In this document: positions 17,970-26,968 of the stretch, in pieces
Layout: each line of letters starts with the position of its first letter
Numbering within the stretch: position 1 is the first letter of the stretch
NCBI GenBank assembly: GCA_046705645.1
Contig: JBJKQE010000091.1
Location: 5,135-69,134, forward strand
Direction: 5' to 3'
DNA from: FEN-1297 sp046705645
GTDB lineage: Bacteria > Bacteroidota > Ignavibacteria > Ignavibacteriales > Ignavibacteriaceae
DNA length: 64,000 nucleotides
The notes under the pieces: model-generated
Seen by the model: only the letters and a program-made list of their open reading frames with translations
Told to the model about the DNA's origin: nothing
Database searches by the model: none
Program-made: the position numbers and the translations under genes

Positions 17970-19928
17970 TCAATTATTTTTAGTCTTTTTGTTATTGAAG
18001 CTAATAAAAATTAAACCTAAACATAGCGCTGCAAATACTAATCCTATTATTAAAAAATATTGTTTCGGGGAAAAAGAAGTTACCTCAAGCTGTGCACGAT
18101 TAACTCCGTTAAGATTTAAAATATACGCTTCTATATTTGCTATTTGCTGCTGTGTTAATGTATAAGAGTCACCATAGTCAAACATATGCAAAGCTGGATT
18201 TGGTCCCGCCGGTGTTGCTCCATGTTGTATAAATTTATCAATATTATTTGCAAATTCCTGGGGATTCTTGCTGAATAAATCATTCGTTACCGGATTCAAA
18301 GCAGGCACTTTTCCCAATGAGGATCCAGGATTTGTAATTCCTCCTGCTCCATTAGTTCCATGACACGATTCGCAGTCTTGTTGAAATAATAAAGCACCGT
18401 GTGCTACGTTGCCAATCATACTGGCAGCCGGACCCGGAATATTGAATTCCTTACTATTCATTGGCTGATTTGCCGTATCCGAATTGGATGCAGCTGAATT
18501 ATTTGATTGTCCGCTAGAACTAGAATTTGAAGATGTTGGACTGTTGGTTGAATTATTTGAATTTGTAGTACCGGCGGGATGAGGACTTAATAAATAATCA
18601 GCTAGATTATTCAGCTGTGAAGTATTTAACATTGAAAATGAAGGCATAACAGATTTAGGAAAATGCTTTTTAGAATCAGTTAATTGAGTAAGGATCCATT
18701 CTCTGGTTCTGCCTTTTTGAGATTCATTTGTTAAATCCGGTCCAATTTTTCCACCAGAACCACTCATAGTATGGCAAGCTACACATCCGTATGTAGCAAA
18801 CAGTTTTTCTCCAGCCAATGCTGAAGGCGATAATTTGAAGGTTTTTGTCGAAACCTTTTTAGGCGGCTGCTTTATGGTTTTTACTTTACTATTGTAGCCT
18901 GTAATTGTAAGAGTGAGAAGTAAAATAACAAATACAAAACCTCCAAGCATCATTGCAGGTCGTTTAAGGGGATTTCTTTCTGATCTTCGATCAAGGAAGG
19001 GTAATGAAACAAAAATAAAAATAACTAATGTAGGAATGCCAACAGTACCGATTACTTCCAACGCTCCCGGGAAAAATTTTAAAGCTTGATATAAGAATAG
19101 AAAATTCCATTCCGGTTTCGGAGTAAATGTTGTGTCAAGCGGATCGGCTGGGCCAGTAAAAGGCGGCGCACTAAAAGCAGATAAAGTAACTAGTAATAAG
19201 AAAAGTAATACGGCAATTAAAATATCCCTGCTGACTTGATCGGGCCAAAAGTTACCTTTAAATTTTCTCTTATCTTCAGACCAGGGGCCAACACTCCCAA
19301 ATTTTCTAAAAGCTATTAAGTGAGCCGAGATCATTATTATAGCTATACCCGGTATAATTGCGGTGTGCAGGATAAAAAATCGGGAAAGGGTCAGCTGTCC
19401 CATCATCTTTCCGCCGACAAGCAGAAATTTTAAACCGCTTCCGATAAATGGAATAGTTCCGGCAATACTTGTTCCCACTTCGGCGGCCCAATAACCTCTT
19501 TCGTCCCAGGGTAATGCTGCACCGGTAAAACTCATTCCAACGACTATCAACAGAAGAATAACTCCGATCAGCCAGGTCATTTCGCGGGGTTTTTTATAAG
19601 CTCCCCAAATAAAAACCCTAAGCATATGAAGACCCACCAAAACTACCATTGCGCTAGCACCCCAATAATGCAAGCCATGAATTAGCCAGCCATACGGTAC
19701 AAATAGTCTTAAATAATTCAAACTGTCGTAAGCATGATCTACAGTCGGCACATAATAAAATAACTGCCAAATACCGGTTACAATTTGAAGAATGAAAATA
19801 AAAAGTGTTGCACTGCCAAGCGTAAAGAAAAAGCTAGCACCACCTGGAATCTCTTCATCTAAGCCTAACTGTAAAATCTTAGCGACAGGCATTCTGTCGT
19901 TAATCCATTTCCAAATTTTTGAAGCCAT
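17970..19928 (-). CDS. Cytochrome b (b6-like) fused to two cytochrome c domains
   Basis: This quinol-oxidising membrane subunit has 652 residues. Residues 1-345 are cytochrome b with about eight helices. Haem ligands are H87/H101 (13 residues between) and H188/H203 (14 between), the b6-type spacing. The Qo-site motif reads PEWN rather than PEWY. Residues 365-450 form a cytochrome c domain (C-V-A-C-H at 382-386). A Ser/Asn/Thr-rich linker (about 452-490) leads to a second cytochrome c domain (C-E-S-C-H at 519-523). A final helix (about 627-645) anchors the tail. It lies eight bases after the Rieske gene, so the two form a compact bc-type complex with the c1/f role supplied by fused domains. 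Confidence 0.93.
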   Translation of the reverse strand: MASKIWKWINDRMPVAKILQLGLDEEIPGGASFFFTLGSATLFIFILQIVTGIWQLFYYVPTVDHAYDSLNYLRLFVPYGWLIHGLHYWGASAMVVLVGLHMLRVFIWGAYKKPREMTWLIGVILLLIVVGMSFTGAALPWDERGYWAAEVGTSIAGTIPFIGSGLKFLLVGGKMMGQLTLSRFFILHTAIIPGIAIIMISAHLIAFRKFGSVGPWSEDKRKFKGNFWPDQVSRDILIAVLLFLLLVTLSAFSAPPFTGPADPLDTTFTPKPEWNFLFLYQALKFFPGALEVIGTVGIPTLVIFIFVSLPFLDRRSERNPLKRPAMMLGGFVFVILLLTLTITGYNSKVKTIKQPPKKVSTKTFKLSPSALAGEKLFATYGCVACHTMSGSGGKIGPDLTNESQKGRTREWILTQLTDSKKHFPKSVMPSFSMLNTSQLNNLADYLLSPHPAGTTNSNNSTNSPTSSNSSSSGQSNNSAASNSDTANQPMNSKEFNIPGPAASMIGNVAHGALLFQQDCESCHGTNGAGGITNPGSSLGKVPALNPVTNDLFSKNPQEFANNIDKFIQHGATPAGPNPALHMFDYGDSYTLTQQQIANIEAYILNLNGVNRAQLEVTSFSPKQYFLIIGLVFAALCLGLIFISFNNKKTKNN

Positions 19929-19936
19929 ATTTTACC

Positions 19937-20470
19937 TTAAATAATTTCTTTTTCAGGAACCCCGGGTTTAAATCTCTCCCATAAACCAAAGAGATTATTA
20001 TTTTTTATTTTTGAAGGCAATGTATCTAAAGGTCTGGGCGCCGGTCCCGATACTACCTTACCATCTATATTGAATACACTATGGTGACATGGACAAATAA
20101 ATAATTTACGACCTTCATGCCATTGATAACGGCATCCCAAATGAGGACAAATGGGAGAAAATACGGTAGTTTCTGAATTTGAATTTTTAACCGCCCACAC
20201 ATTTTCAGGCTGAGTGTTTTTTATAAAAGCATCTTCCACCGTCATAACAAAAGGCAGGTTTACCGGTTCTCCGGTTTGGATGGAATTTATAGGTGCAATC
20301 TTGGAATAAACTTTATTTTTTTTCTTGCTAATTGTTCCGACCAATGATTCAATCATCGGGATACCTAATGTAACAGCTATAAAGCCTGTAAATATGCCGC
20401 TGACAATTTTAAAGAATTTTCGTCTGGAAATATTTTTTTCACTGTTCAGTTTAGTATTATCTAAAGCCAT
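19937..20470 (-). CDS. Rieske iron-sulphur protein of the bc-type complex
   Basis: This 177-residue membrane-anchored Rieske subunit passes electrons from quinol to the cytochrome c domains. The N-terminus has a twin-arginine-like SRRKFFK followed by a hydrophobic anchor. The [2Fe-2S] site is complete: C108-P-H110-L-G-C113 and C126-P-C128-H129-H-S, with ligands C108, H110, C126 and H129 and a disulphide C113-C128. GPAPRPLD follows as in the family. It is the first gene of a two-gene operon with the cytochrome b fusion. Confidence 0.95.
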   Translation of the reverse strand: MALDNTKLNSEKNISRRKFFKIVSGIFTGFIAVTLGIPMIESLVGTISKKKNKVYSKIAPINSIQTGEPVNLPFVMTVEDAFIKNTQPENVWAVKNSNSETTVFSPICPHLGCRYQWHEGRKLFICPCHHSVFNIDGKVVSGPAPRPLDTLPSKIKNNNLFGLWERFKPGVPEKEII

Positions 20471-20727
20471 ATGAGATTCCTTATTTTCAGGAATTAAATT
20501 GATTCTTAATAAATAAAATATTCATTACATACATTTTTTTACTTTTATTTCAGACAATTTGAGCAAAGTTATTTTTATAAAACTAATAAATGTTTTATGA
20601 TTAGTTTTAACAGTGGTTGAAAATTAAGGTTGATATATCATAATGATATATTTGTTCACTGATGTTCCGCAATATTTATTTAGAGTTGAAATAAGAGTAA
20701 GTTCGGATTTAATAATTGTTAATTATA

Positions 20728-20758
20728 AAAGGGTTGATTAAATATTTATCAACCCTTT
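20728..20758 (-). terminator. Intrinsic terminator after cytochrome c gene
   Basis: An 11-base perfect stem (AAAGGGTTGAT at 20728-20738 with ATCAACCCTTT at 20748-20758) is followed on the minus strand by TTATAATT. It lies 15 bases after the stop of the cytochrome at 20774 and separates it from the Rieske/cytochrome b operon. Confidence 0.88.
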
Positions 20759-20773
20759 ATTAAATTAAAATTA

Positions 20774-21265
20774 TTATTTTACATTTGATCTTAAATATTC
20801 GTAAACAGCACGTGCCTGGCTTTTGTTTAAACCTTGATCGGGCATTACAATACCATTGTATTCTTTGATCAATTTTTTTAATTCCGGTTCTTTCTTTTGC
20901 ATTTCAGTAGTATTTAATAAATAATTCATTAAATATACCGGAGATGTTTTCTTTACAATAGGATTTAGTGCCGGTCCGACTAATTTGGAATCCAATCTAT
21001 GGCAAGCAAAACATTTCGTATTAAAAATGTTTTTCCCTTCACTAACCAATTTTTCATTGATCGGACCGAGTTTTACTTCTTTTATCGGACCAATTCCGAT
21101 ATTCTCTTTTGGCTTTTCTGTTTTCTTAACCGTTTTAGTCGAATCTTTTACGGTATTTTGGTTCGTAATAATTTTATTCATACTATTGATTTGACTTGCC
21201 TGGTTAGTGTTAAATGCAAAAAAAACAAGAACTAACAGAGCAACTGCTCCGATTATAATTTTCAT
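20774..21265 (-). CDS. Monohaem cytochrome c, membrane-anchored
   Basis: This 163-residue cytochrome c has an uncleaved-looking N-terminal hydrophobic helix, a charged linker, and a single haem motif C85-F-A-C88-H89. The probable sixth ligand is the Met of VMPDQGL. It is a paralogue of the cytochrome at 15619-16155, with the same GIGPIKEV-x-LGPIN segment. It lies 45 bases downstream of the porin-cytochrome gene, so it may share that transcript, and ends at a strong terminator. It is likely an electron carrier linked to the adjacent Rieske/cytochrome b complex. Confidence 0.88.
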   Translation of the reverse strand: MKIIIGAVALLVLVFFAFNTNQASQINSMNKIITNQNTVKDSTKTVKKTEKPKENIGIGPIKEVKLGPINEKLVSEGKNIFNTKCFACHRLDSKLVGPALNPIVKKTSPVYLMNYLLNTTEMQKKEPELKKLIKEYNGIVMPDQGLNKSQARAVYEYLRSNVK

Positions 21266-21310
21266 ATTTTCTCCTGAAAAGATTAATTATTATTTGTCAA
21301 AAAAATCAAA

Positions 21311-22657
21311 CTAAAATACAACCCATCCGAGAACATAAAGCGTATTATTGTCGGATGCGTTTCTTCCGGAACCGTCATAATTGGAACTGGCTCCGTTAAA
21401 TTTACTATACGCTACATATTGAACTGAAAACTGAGTATTTAACCAGGGCAGGTAAGTTACTTGTGCTATCAAGCCGTTACTGTTCGGCGACGAAGTATTA
21501 TACCCGTCGACTGGATCAGCACTATAAATGATAGCATCTTTATCTCCGCTGGTTGCAAAATATCCTAATGAAAACGCAACACCAACCGGTAAATTATAGC
21601 TTGCATCAATTTTAAATGCATTGAGGTTTAAAGACGGATTGGCTGAATTTTTTAATATATAATAAGTTTCATCAAGATTTTGTTTTTCGGTAATATAACT
21701 TGAGTGCGCTATTATTGTTCCGTTACTTAATGTCTTTTCGTACTGTGCATCAAAACCAATATCCGTGTATTTATCGGTATTGATATCACTTATACCAGTA
21801 GGATAAATTTTAGATGCTATACCAAAAGTTCCAACTTCAAGGTAGTCGCTATCCCATTGTTTTTGCAGAGCAACTCGCCAATAAGGTGAATAACCTGCCA
21901 GTGTCATCGATTGATCTGCAGTAGTTTCAGGTATTGGGCCTCCTTGTTTGGTAACATGGTAGAGACTGAATTCGCCGTAAATTAAGTTATTATAAAGTGC
22001 GTAAGCGCCAAGTCCGGAAACAAATCCTCCTAAATTATCAATTATCGGAGCGGCACCCGGAGTTGGAGCAACACCCGATGAAGCATAAGGAAATCCCCAT
22101 GCGGGAGTAGTATTCCAAACATCTTGCACAGTTGGATTATTGTTAAGAGTTACACCATAAAGCAGGTCATTGGAAAATAAAGTTGTATGGTCGGCAAATC
22201 TTAAATCGGTATTATCTAATCCGAAACTGCCGGATTGATCATCATATGTAACCTGGATGAATGAACCAAAATTCGGAGAAATTGCTCCGGCTATAAATAA
22301 GCTAAATTGCTGCGGAAATTCCGTAACATCGTTAGATGTTCCAGGAATAGTTTTAGCAATTTTATTATGCGAACCTTGAATCATCGCAGAAATTGGCAAC
22401 ATAGATAATAATTTTAAGTTTGTAGTTTCTTCTTTGTAAGTTGATTGAATAGTAGCAATGCCCGTCATTGTGTATCCGTTTAATTTGAAAAGTCTTCCAA
22501 AAGGTGTTAATTCAGGAAAAACATAGTGACATGCACTGCATGGTAAATTAGTTTGACGTGCAAAACTTGGTATTGAATAAGAAACACTAGATAAAGAGAA
22601 CAGGAAAATCCCCAATAATATCGTAATAACTTTTAGGTTATTAACTTTAGCTGACAT
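21311..22657 (-). CDS. Outer-membrane porin-like barrel with one N-terminal haem-binding motif
   Basis: This 448-residue exported protein has a signal peptide followed by PSFARQTNLPCSACHYVFPELTPF-type sequence, with a single C-S-A-C-H haem motif right after the cleavage region. A long beta-barrel-like region then ends in a short aromatic strand (LYVLGWVVF). A strong ribosome site, GGGAGGT seven bases before the ATG at 22657, decides the start; an upstream in-frame ATG at 22702 would add 15 polar residues before the signal peptide. Such proteins are annotated as cytochrome c or porin in metal-reducing and anammox bacteria. A role in electron transfer across the outer membrane is inference. Confidence 0.85.
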   Translation of the reverse strand: MSAKVNNLKVITILLGIFLFSLSSVSYSIPSFARQTNLPCSACHYVFPELTPFGRLFKLNGYTMTGIATIQSTYKEETTNLKLLSMLPISAMIQGSHNKIAKTIPGTSNDVTEFPQQFSLFIAGAISPNFGSFIQVTYDDQSGSFGLDNTDLRFADHTTLFSNDLLYGVTLNNNPTVQDVWNTTPAWGFPYASSGVAPTPGAAPIIDNLGGFVSGLGAYALYNNLIYGEFSLYHVTKQGGPIPETTADQSMTLAGYSPYWRVALQKQWDSDYLEVGTFGIASKIYPTGISDINTDKYTDIGFDAQYEKTLSNGTIIAHSSYITEKQNLDETYYILKNSANPSLNLNAFKIDASYNLPVGVAFSLGYFATSGDKDAIIYSADPVDGYNTSSPNSNGLIAQVTYLPWLNTQFSVQYVAYSKFNGASSNYDGSGRNASDNNTLYVLGWVVF

Positions 22658-23256
22658 TAGATTACCTCCCGTAAAATTATTGGTAAAATTATTTTCATTC
22701 ATTCGGTATCTTTTTCCTCTAAAAATAATAAGTTTGAGTTAATGTTTAAGATTACCAAAATATTGAAAAAAATGTCGTTGCCTTAATCACCAAGATTTTG
22801 AAACAATTTATTTACAGTTTCTTAGAAGGTAAAACTAATAATCGCTTATTCTGAAAAGTTTCTAATTTTCATTTTGCTTTGTATTAATTTATTCCTTTTC
22901 TTCTGCATTTGTTCCCCATTTTAGTGATCCTACAGAATAACCTATATAAGAGATATGGTTATTGCTAAAATCATAACAAGTTTATTAAATCAAATGCTTA
23001 AGACGAATTAGAGTTATCTTCATATATTTCTAGCTGTCTACACAAAAAATTTGGCAAAGACATTTTAGCCGATAAAGTTATAACAATAATTGTTCCAACA
23101 TCAATTGCTTCAAGTTTAGCAATTTTCAAAGGTTTTATCAGCAAATTCCTTTAAATGGGAAGATTAAAGATTTTTTGTTCTTGTATATGGGATTACTCAG
23201 GCATTTTGACTGATATTTATAGAATTGGGGTGAGTGAACTTTAATTTCGATAAGAA
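22658..23256. other. Intergenic region of about 600 bases, no supported gene
   Basis: No normal gene was found between the M13 peptidase terminator and the porin-cytochrome gene. A minus-strand open stretch of about 45 codons near 22995-23140 (containing LEAIDVGTIIVITLSAKM) and an overlapping plus-strand stretch look like decayed coding DNA, but I cannot assign a family. The promoter of the leftward porin-cytochrome gene should lie near 22690-22760. Confidence 0.35.
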
Positions 23257-23291
23257 AACAGAAAGCAGATGTTGAAACTCTGCTTTCTGTT
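23257..23291 (-). terminator. Intrinsic terminator after M13 peptidase gene
   Basis: A perfect 13-base stem (AACAGAAAGCAGA at 23257-23269 with TCTGCTTTCTGTT at 23279-23291) has a 9-base loop and on the minus strand a TTTCTT tail. It lies 14 bases after the gene's stop. Confidence 0.92.
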
Positions 23292-23304
23292 AAAATAATT
23301 TATT

Positions 23305-25347
23305 TTACCAAATCTTAACTAATTTATCTTTAGGCATTCTCATTGGATCACCAGGTTTTACATCAAATGCTTTCCAAAAAGCCGGTGTATTACTCAATGG
23401 TCCATCTACTCTGTAGTGTTCCGGCGAATGCGGATCAATTTTGACTCTAAGTCTCATCCTTTCAGGTCTGGTTTTAATTTTCCAAATATTTGCAAATGAT
23501 AAAAAGAATCTTTGAGCCGGTGTAAATCCATCAATTTCCTTTCCCTCTTTATATTCTTTAGTTTTCATAAAAGCATCAAACGAAATATTTACTCCGCCAA
23601 GATCTGCAATATTTTCTCCTTCAGTTAATTTACCATTAACATGCAATGTATCTACAGCTATATAATTATCAAATTGTTTAACAATTCTTTCTGCTCTTTT
23701 ATCGAATTTTTCCTCGTCTGATTTAGTCCACCAATCTTTCATATTTCCGGAAGCATTATACTGCCTTCCTTCATCATCAAAACCATGAGTCATTTCATGG
23801 CCAATTACACAACCGATTCCGCCGTAGTTAACGGCATCATCGGCTTTAGGATCGAAAAACGGAGGCTGCAAAATACCGGCAGGAAAAACTATTTCATTAT
23901 TTTGAGGATTATAATAAGCATTAACTGTTTGCGGAGTCATACCCCATTCGGTTTTATCAACCGGCTTGCCGATCTTAGTAATATCTTTTTTTGTATTAAA
24001 AATTGAAGATTGAAGTACATTACCAAAATAAGATTCCCTGTTTATAACTAACCCTTTATAGCTTTTCCATTTATCCGGGTAACCGATTTTAACTGTAAAC
24101 GCAGCTAATTTTTTTATTGCCTCTTTTTTTGTCTCCGGGCTCATCCATTCTAAATTTTCAATCCTTGTTTTAAGAGAAGCCATTAAACTATGTACCATAT
24201 CCAAAGCACGCTTCTTAGCATAAGGTGGAAAATATTTTTTAACAAATAATTTTCCCAATTCCATTCCAACGCTTCCATTGATAGTACCTAAAACTCTCTT
24301 CCAGCGGGGCTGCATTTCTTTAATCCCATTCATCTTTTCCCCGTAGAAATTGAAATTTGCATCTACAAAAGAATCACTTAAATAAGGGCTTGCTGATCTG
24401 ATTATGTTCCATTTCAAATATTCTTTTAAAATTGGAAGGGGAGTGGTTTTAATAATATTGCTGACTTCTTTAAAAAAGTCAGGTTCAGCAACATTGATAT
24501 CTCCCGGTTTTGAGACTCCCATTAAGTTAAAATAATTATTCCATTCAAAATCAGGAGAAATTGAAATTAATTCCTTTATCGTCATTTTATTATAAGTCTT
24601 TTTAGGATCCCGTCTTTCTGTTCTGGACATAGAAGCTTTTGCAAGTTCAGTTTCAAGTGCTACTATATCATCAGCATATTTTTTAGCAGTTGTTGAATCT
24701 ACATCAGTTAACATGAAAGATTTTTTAATTAAAGATTCATAACTCTTTCTGATGGATATAGTATTATCATCAGTTTTTAAATAATAATCCCGGTCAGGAA
24801 GACCTAATCCGCTTTGATCCAATTGAGCAATATTCATTTTACTATTTTTTGCATCCGGTCCTGAGCCAAAACCGAAAAGCGGATTTGAATATCCTAATTG
24901 AACTTTAACAAGTTCTTTATAAAAATCATTCAGATTCTTTATATCACTCACTGCTTTTAGGTCGGGTTGAATAGGCTGATAACCATCTTTTTCAATTTTT
25001 GCAGAATCCATACCAGTAGAATAAAAATCACTGACAAGCTGTTCGCTGCTGCCTTCCTTCCAATCGGATTTTCTATCTACTTCAGTCAAGATGTTTTTAA
25101 GTTTATCTAAATTATCATTATTTAAAATATAAAAAGAGCCCCAACCTGAATATGCGGCTGGAATCTCTGTCTTTTTCAGCCAGTTCCCATTTGCATATTC
25201 AAAAAAATCAGTTGCCGGGCTTACAGTTGTATCCATATCACTACGGACTATTTCATTATTAATTTGTCCGTGCGATTCTGAAATTATACCTGAGAAAAAA
25301 ATGAACCCGATAATAAAAGGAAAGCAATTTGCTATTTTTGGTAACAT
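23305..25347 (-). CDS. M13 family zinc metallopeptidase (neprilysin/PepO-like), exported
   Basis: This 680-residue zinc endopeptidase has a signal peptide (about 1-28, ending ESHGQ), the N-terminal M13 cap domain beginning DFFEYANGNWLK, and the catalytic domain with H517-E-M-T-H521. The downstream third zinc ligand motif is GENIADLGG. The substrate-binding NAYYNP motif and the family's C-terminal RVDGPLSN and AFDVKPGDPM are present. It has the full family length. The start is ATG at 25347, with AGG about nine bases upstream; a GTG at 25356 is also in frame but worse placed. It probably degrades peptides in the periplasm or outside the cell and is a single-gene unit with its own terminator. 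Confidence 0.95.
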   Translation of the reverse strand: MLPKIANCFPFIIGFIFFSGIISESHGQINNEIVRSDMDTTVSPATDFFEYANGNWLKKTEIPAAYSGWGSFYILNNDNLDKLKNILTEVDRKSDWKEGSSEQLVSDFYSTGMDSAKIEKDGYQPIQPDLKAVSDIKNLNDFYKELVKVQLGYSNPLFGFGSGPDAKNSKMNIAQLDQSGLGLPDRDYYLKTDDNTISIRKSYESLIKKSFMLTDVDSTTAKKYADDIVALETELAKASMSRTERRDPKKTYNKMTIKELISISPDFEWNNYFNLMGVSKPGDINVAEPDFFKEVSNIIKTTPLPILKEYLKWNIIRSASPYLSDSFVDANFNFYGEKMNGIKEMQPRWKRVLGTINGSVGMELGKLFVKKYFPPYAKKRALDMVHSLMASLKTRIENLEWMSPETKKEAIKKLAAFTVKIGYPDKWKSYKGLVINRESYFGNVLQSSIFNTKKDITKIGKPVDKTEWGMTPQTVNAYYNPQNNEIVFPAGILQPPFFDPKADDAVNYGGIGCVIGHEMTHGFDDEGRQYNASGNMKDWWTKSDEEKFDKRAERIVKQFDNYIAVDTLHVNGKLTEGENIADLGGVNISFDAFMKTKEYKEGKEIDGFTPAQRFFLSFANIWKIKTRPERMRLRVKIDPHSPEHYRVDGPLSNTPAFWKAFDVKPGDPMRMPKDKLVKIW

Positions 25348-25560
25348 TGTGAACACCTGAATTTATGGTTGATAAATACATTTTATTAAAGATGCTTTGT
25401 TAATACATGAAAAAACAAAAATATATAAAATTCGGGAGAATAATAAAGAAAAAATAACAAATGGTTTAATAAAAAATTCTATTAAATTACTACAAGGCTA
25501 GATTTTTAAGATTATAAAATTATTATAATGATCTGTGATATGTTAATTATCAATTATATA

Positions 25561-25578
25561 AAAATCCCCGAGGATTTT
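25561..25578 (-). terminator. Short hairpin terminator after YbaK gene
   Basis: AAAATCC at 25561-25567 pairs with GGATTTT at 25572-25578 around a four-base loop and, on the minus strand, runs into a T-rich tail. A competing GAGGA/TCCTC hairpin overlaps it. The position fits the end of the gene at 25644. Confidence 0.6.
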
Positions 25579-25643
25579 GTCCTCAATATTTTGAAGCTTT
25601 TATTAATTTGAAAAGATTTCCAAAATTAATTAGTTTCCCAAAA

Positions 25644-26117
25644 TCAAAGCATCGATTGAAATGAGAAATCTAAAATTTTAGGCTTTACTAATCTTTCAAA
25701 ATCTTTATAAGACATTTTTATTATTTCCGAATGCGAACAAGCATTAAATGCAATTTCTTCATTTTCAGTTAAGCTTTTTGAAACATATACTTCAAGACCA
25801 TATAAATTACCGAACGGCGGCATTGCGCCAACTTCGCAATCCTGGAATTTATCCATGAATTCCTGTTCATAAGCAAGTCTTACATTATCACTGTTCATAA
25901 CGGTTTTGAGAAGGTCGAAATCAACTTTATCTGAAGCCGGCAATACAGTCATTGCCATCTTACCTTCAATCTTTATTAATACCGATTTCGCAAGCTCTTT
26001 ACCCGGTATATGAGTTAATGCAGCAACTTCCTGTGCGGTATATGCAGACGAATGTTTGAAAGTGATATACTTAATTTTGTTATTATCCAGGAACTCTTTT
26101 AATTTTTGAATTGGCAT
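25644..26117 (-). CDS. YbaK/ProX-type aminoacyl-tRNA deacylase
   Basis: This 157-residue protein of the YbaK/EbsC fold is expected to hydrolyse mischarged aminoacyl-tRNA. The visible signature includes KHSSAYTAQEVAALTHIPGKELAKSV, with the conserved Lys of the active site, and GAMPPFGNLYGLEVYV, the family's second motif. It is a stand-alone domain without synthetase fusion. AAGGAGG lies six bases before the ATG. It is probably transcribed alone or after the GYD protein 146 bases upstream. Confidence 0.9.
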   Translation of the reverse strand: MPIQKLKEFLDNNKIKYITFKHSSAYTAQEVAALTHIPGKELAKSVLIKIEGKMAMTVLPASDKVDFDLLKTVMNSDNVRLAYEQEFMDKFQDCEVGAMPPFGNLYGLEVYVSKSLTENEEIAFNACSHSEIIKMSYKDFERLVKPKILDFSFQSML

Positions 26118-26263
26118 ATCGTCCTCCTTTTTGTTTTTAATAAAATAGACTCAGAGCTAAAGATTGTCCGTAAAAAGTATTGATATAATCTACAATCCAT
26201 TTGTTATTTTGTTTTTCAAATCAGCTCCATTTGAAAGATCAGATAGTCCCGGGTAAAAGACAT

Positions 26264-26584
26264 TCAAACTAAGATATTAACCTTTTCCTCAACTTCTTTC
26301 GTCAATTCAAGAAAACGCTTATAAGGAATTGCTGTTAAGCTTTTAGCCTGAAAAGCTCCGTTGGACATACTGATCATAGAAACTTTTGCAGCGGTTTCTT
26401 CATCCGGCGCTTCATAAATATCGAGGAAATCATAGGGACCTAAGAGTGCATAATGGGAAATAAATTTAACTTCGGGGCATTTCTTTTTTACCTCATCAAG
26501 CCAGGCGCGGCCTAATTTGGCTCTGTTCCATAATTGGCTGGCTACATCGGGCGATAGTTTAGTCATCAGTATAAATGTTTTCAT
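26264..26584 (-). CDS. GYD domain protein
   Basis: This 106-residue alpha/beta protein matches the GYD family (dimeric ferredoxin-like fold): FILMTKLSPDVA at the N-terminus, a central LGPYDFLDIYEAPDEETA with the G-x-Y-D core, and a SMSNGAFQAKSLTAIPY strand. The role of the family is unknown. AGGAGG precedes the ATG by eight bases. It reads leftward ahead of the YbaK gene. Confidence 0.88.
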   Translation of the reverse strand: MKTFILMTKLSPDVASQLWNRAKLGRAWLDEVKKKCPEVKFISHYALLGPYDFLDIYEAPDEETAAKVSMISMSNGAFQAKSLTAIPYKRFLELTKEVEEKVNILV

Positions 26585-26968
26585 GGCTTATCCTCCTATG
26601 TATGGATTTTAATTTTTTTAACCGGCAACCGGTTTGTTACCATACATCTTAAGCCGTGGAAATAACAGGATGGTTTAAGGTGTTAATGTATTAACTTATT
26701 CCTTAATTGAAATATACATTTCAGTTTTTAAAATTCAAAGCCAAAGTAAATAAATAAAAACATTTTTAACATTTTGTGTATCCTAATTTTTTACCGTTCA
26801 TAAAGATTTTGTAAATTTGATGTACAAAAAATACCGTTTATGTAGCTTTTTGTCCGTTATTAATTTTTTCGAATCAAATAGTGAAAAAAACGGTAATTTT
26901 GAGTTTAAATTTATACCCACAAGGTATGTTCTTTATTCTACAAAATACCATAAAAATAAGGTGAAATC
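26585..26968. promoter_or_regulatory. Divergent intergenic region with CCGTT repeats
   Basis: This 384-base spacer holds an imperfect direct repeat: TACCGTT-based blocks of about 21 bases at 26792 and 26832, and a third shorter CCGTTAT at about 26854. Their offsets of 40 and 20 bases place the motifs on one face of the helix. They sit 100-180 bases upstream of the gene at 26969 and may be operators. No ORF is present. Confidence 0.4.

Noticed and set aside
22990..23145. Short overlapping open stretches on both strands
   Set aside because: They lack starts and recognisable domains, and I could not decide whether they are decayed coding DNA or chance.
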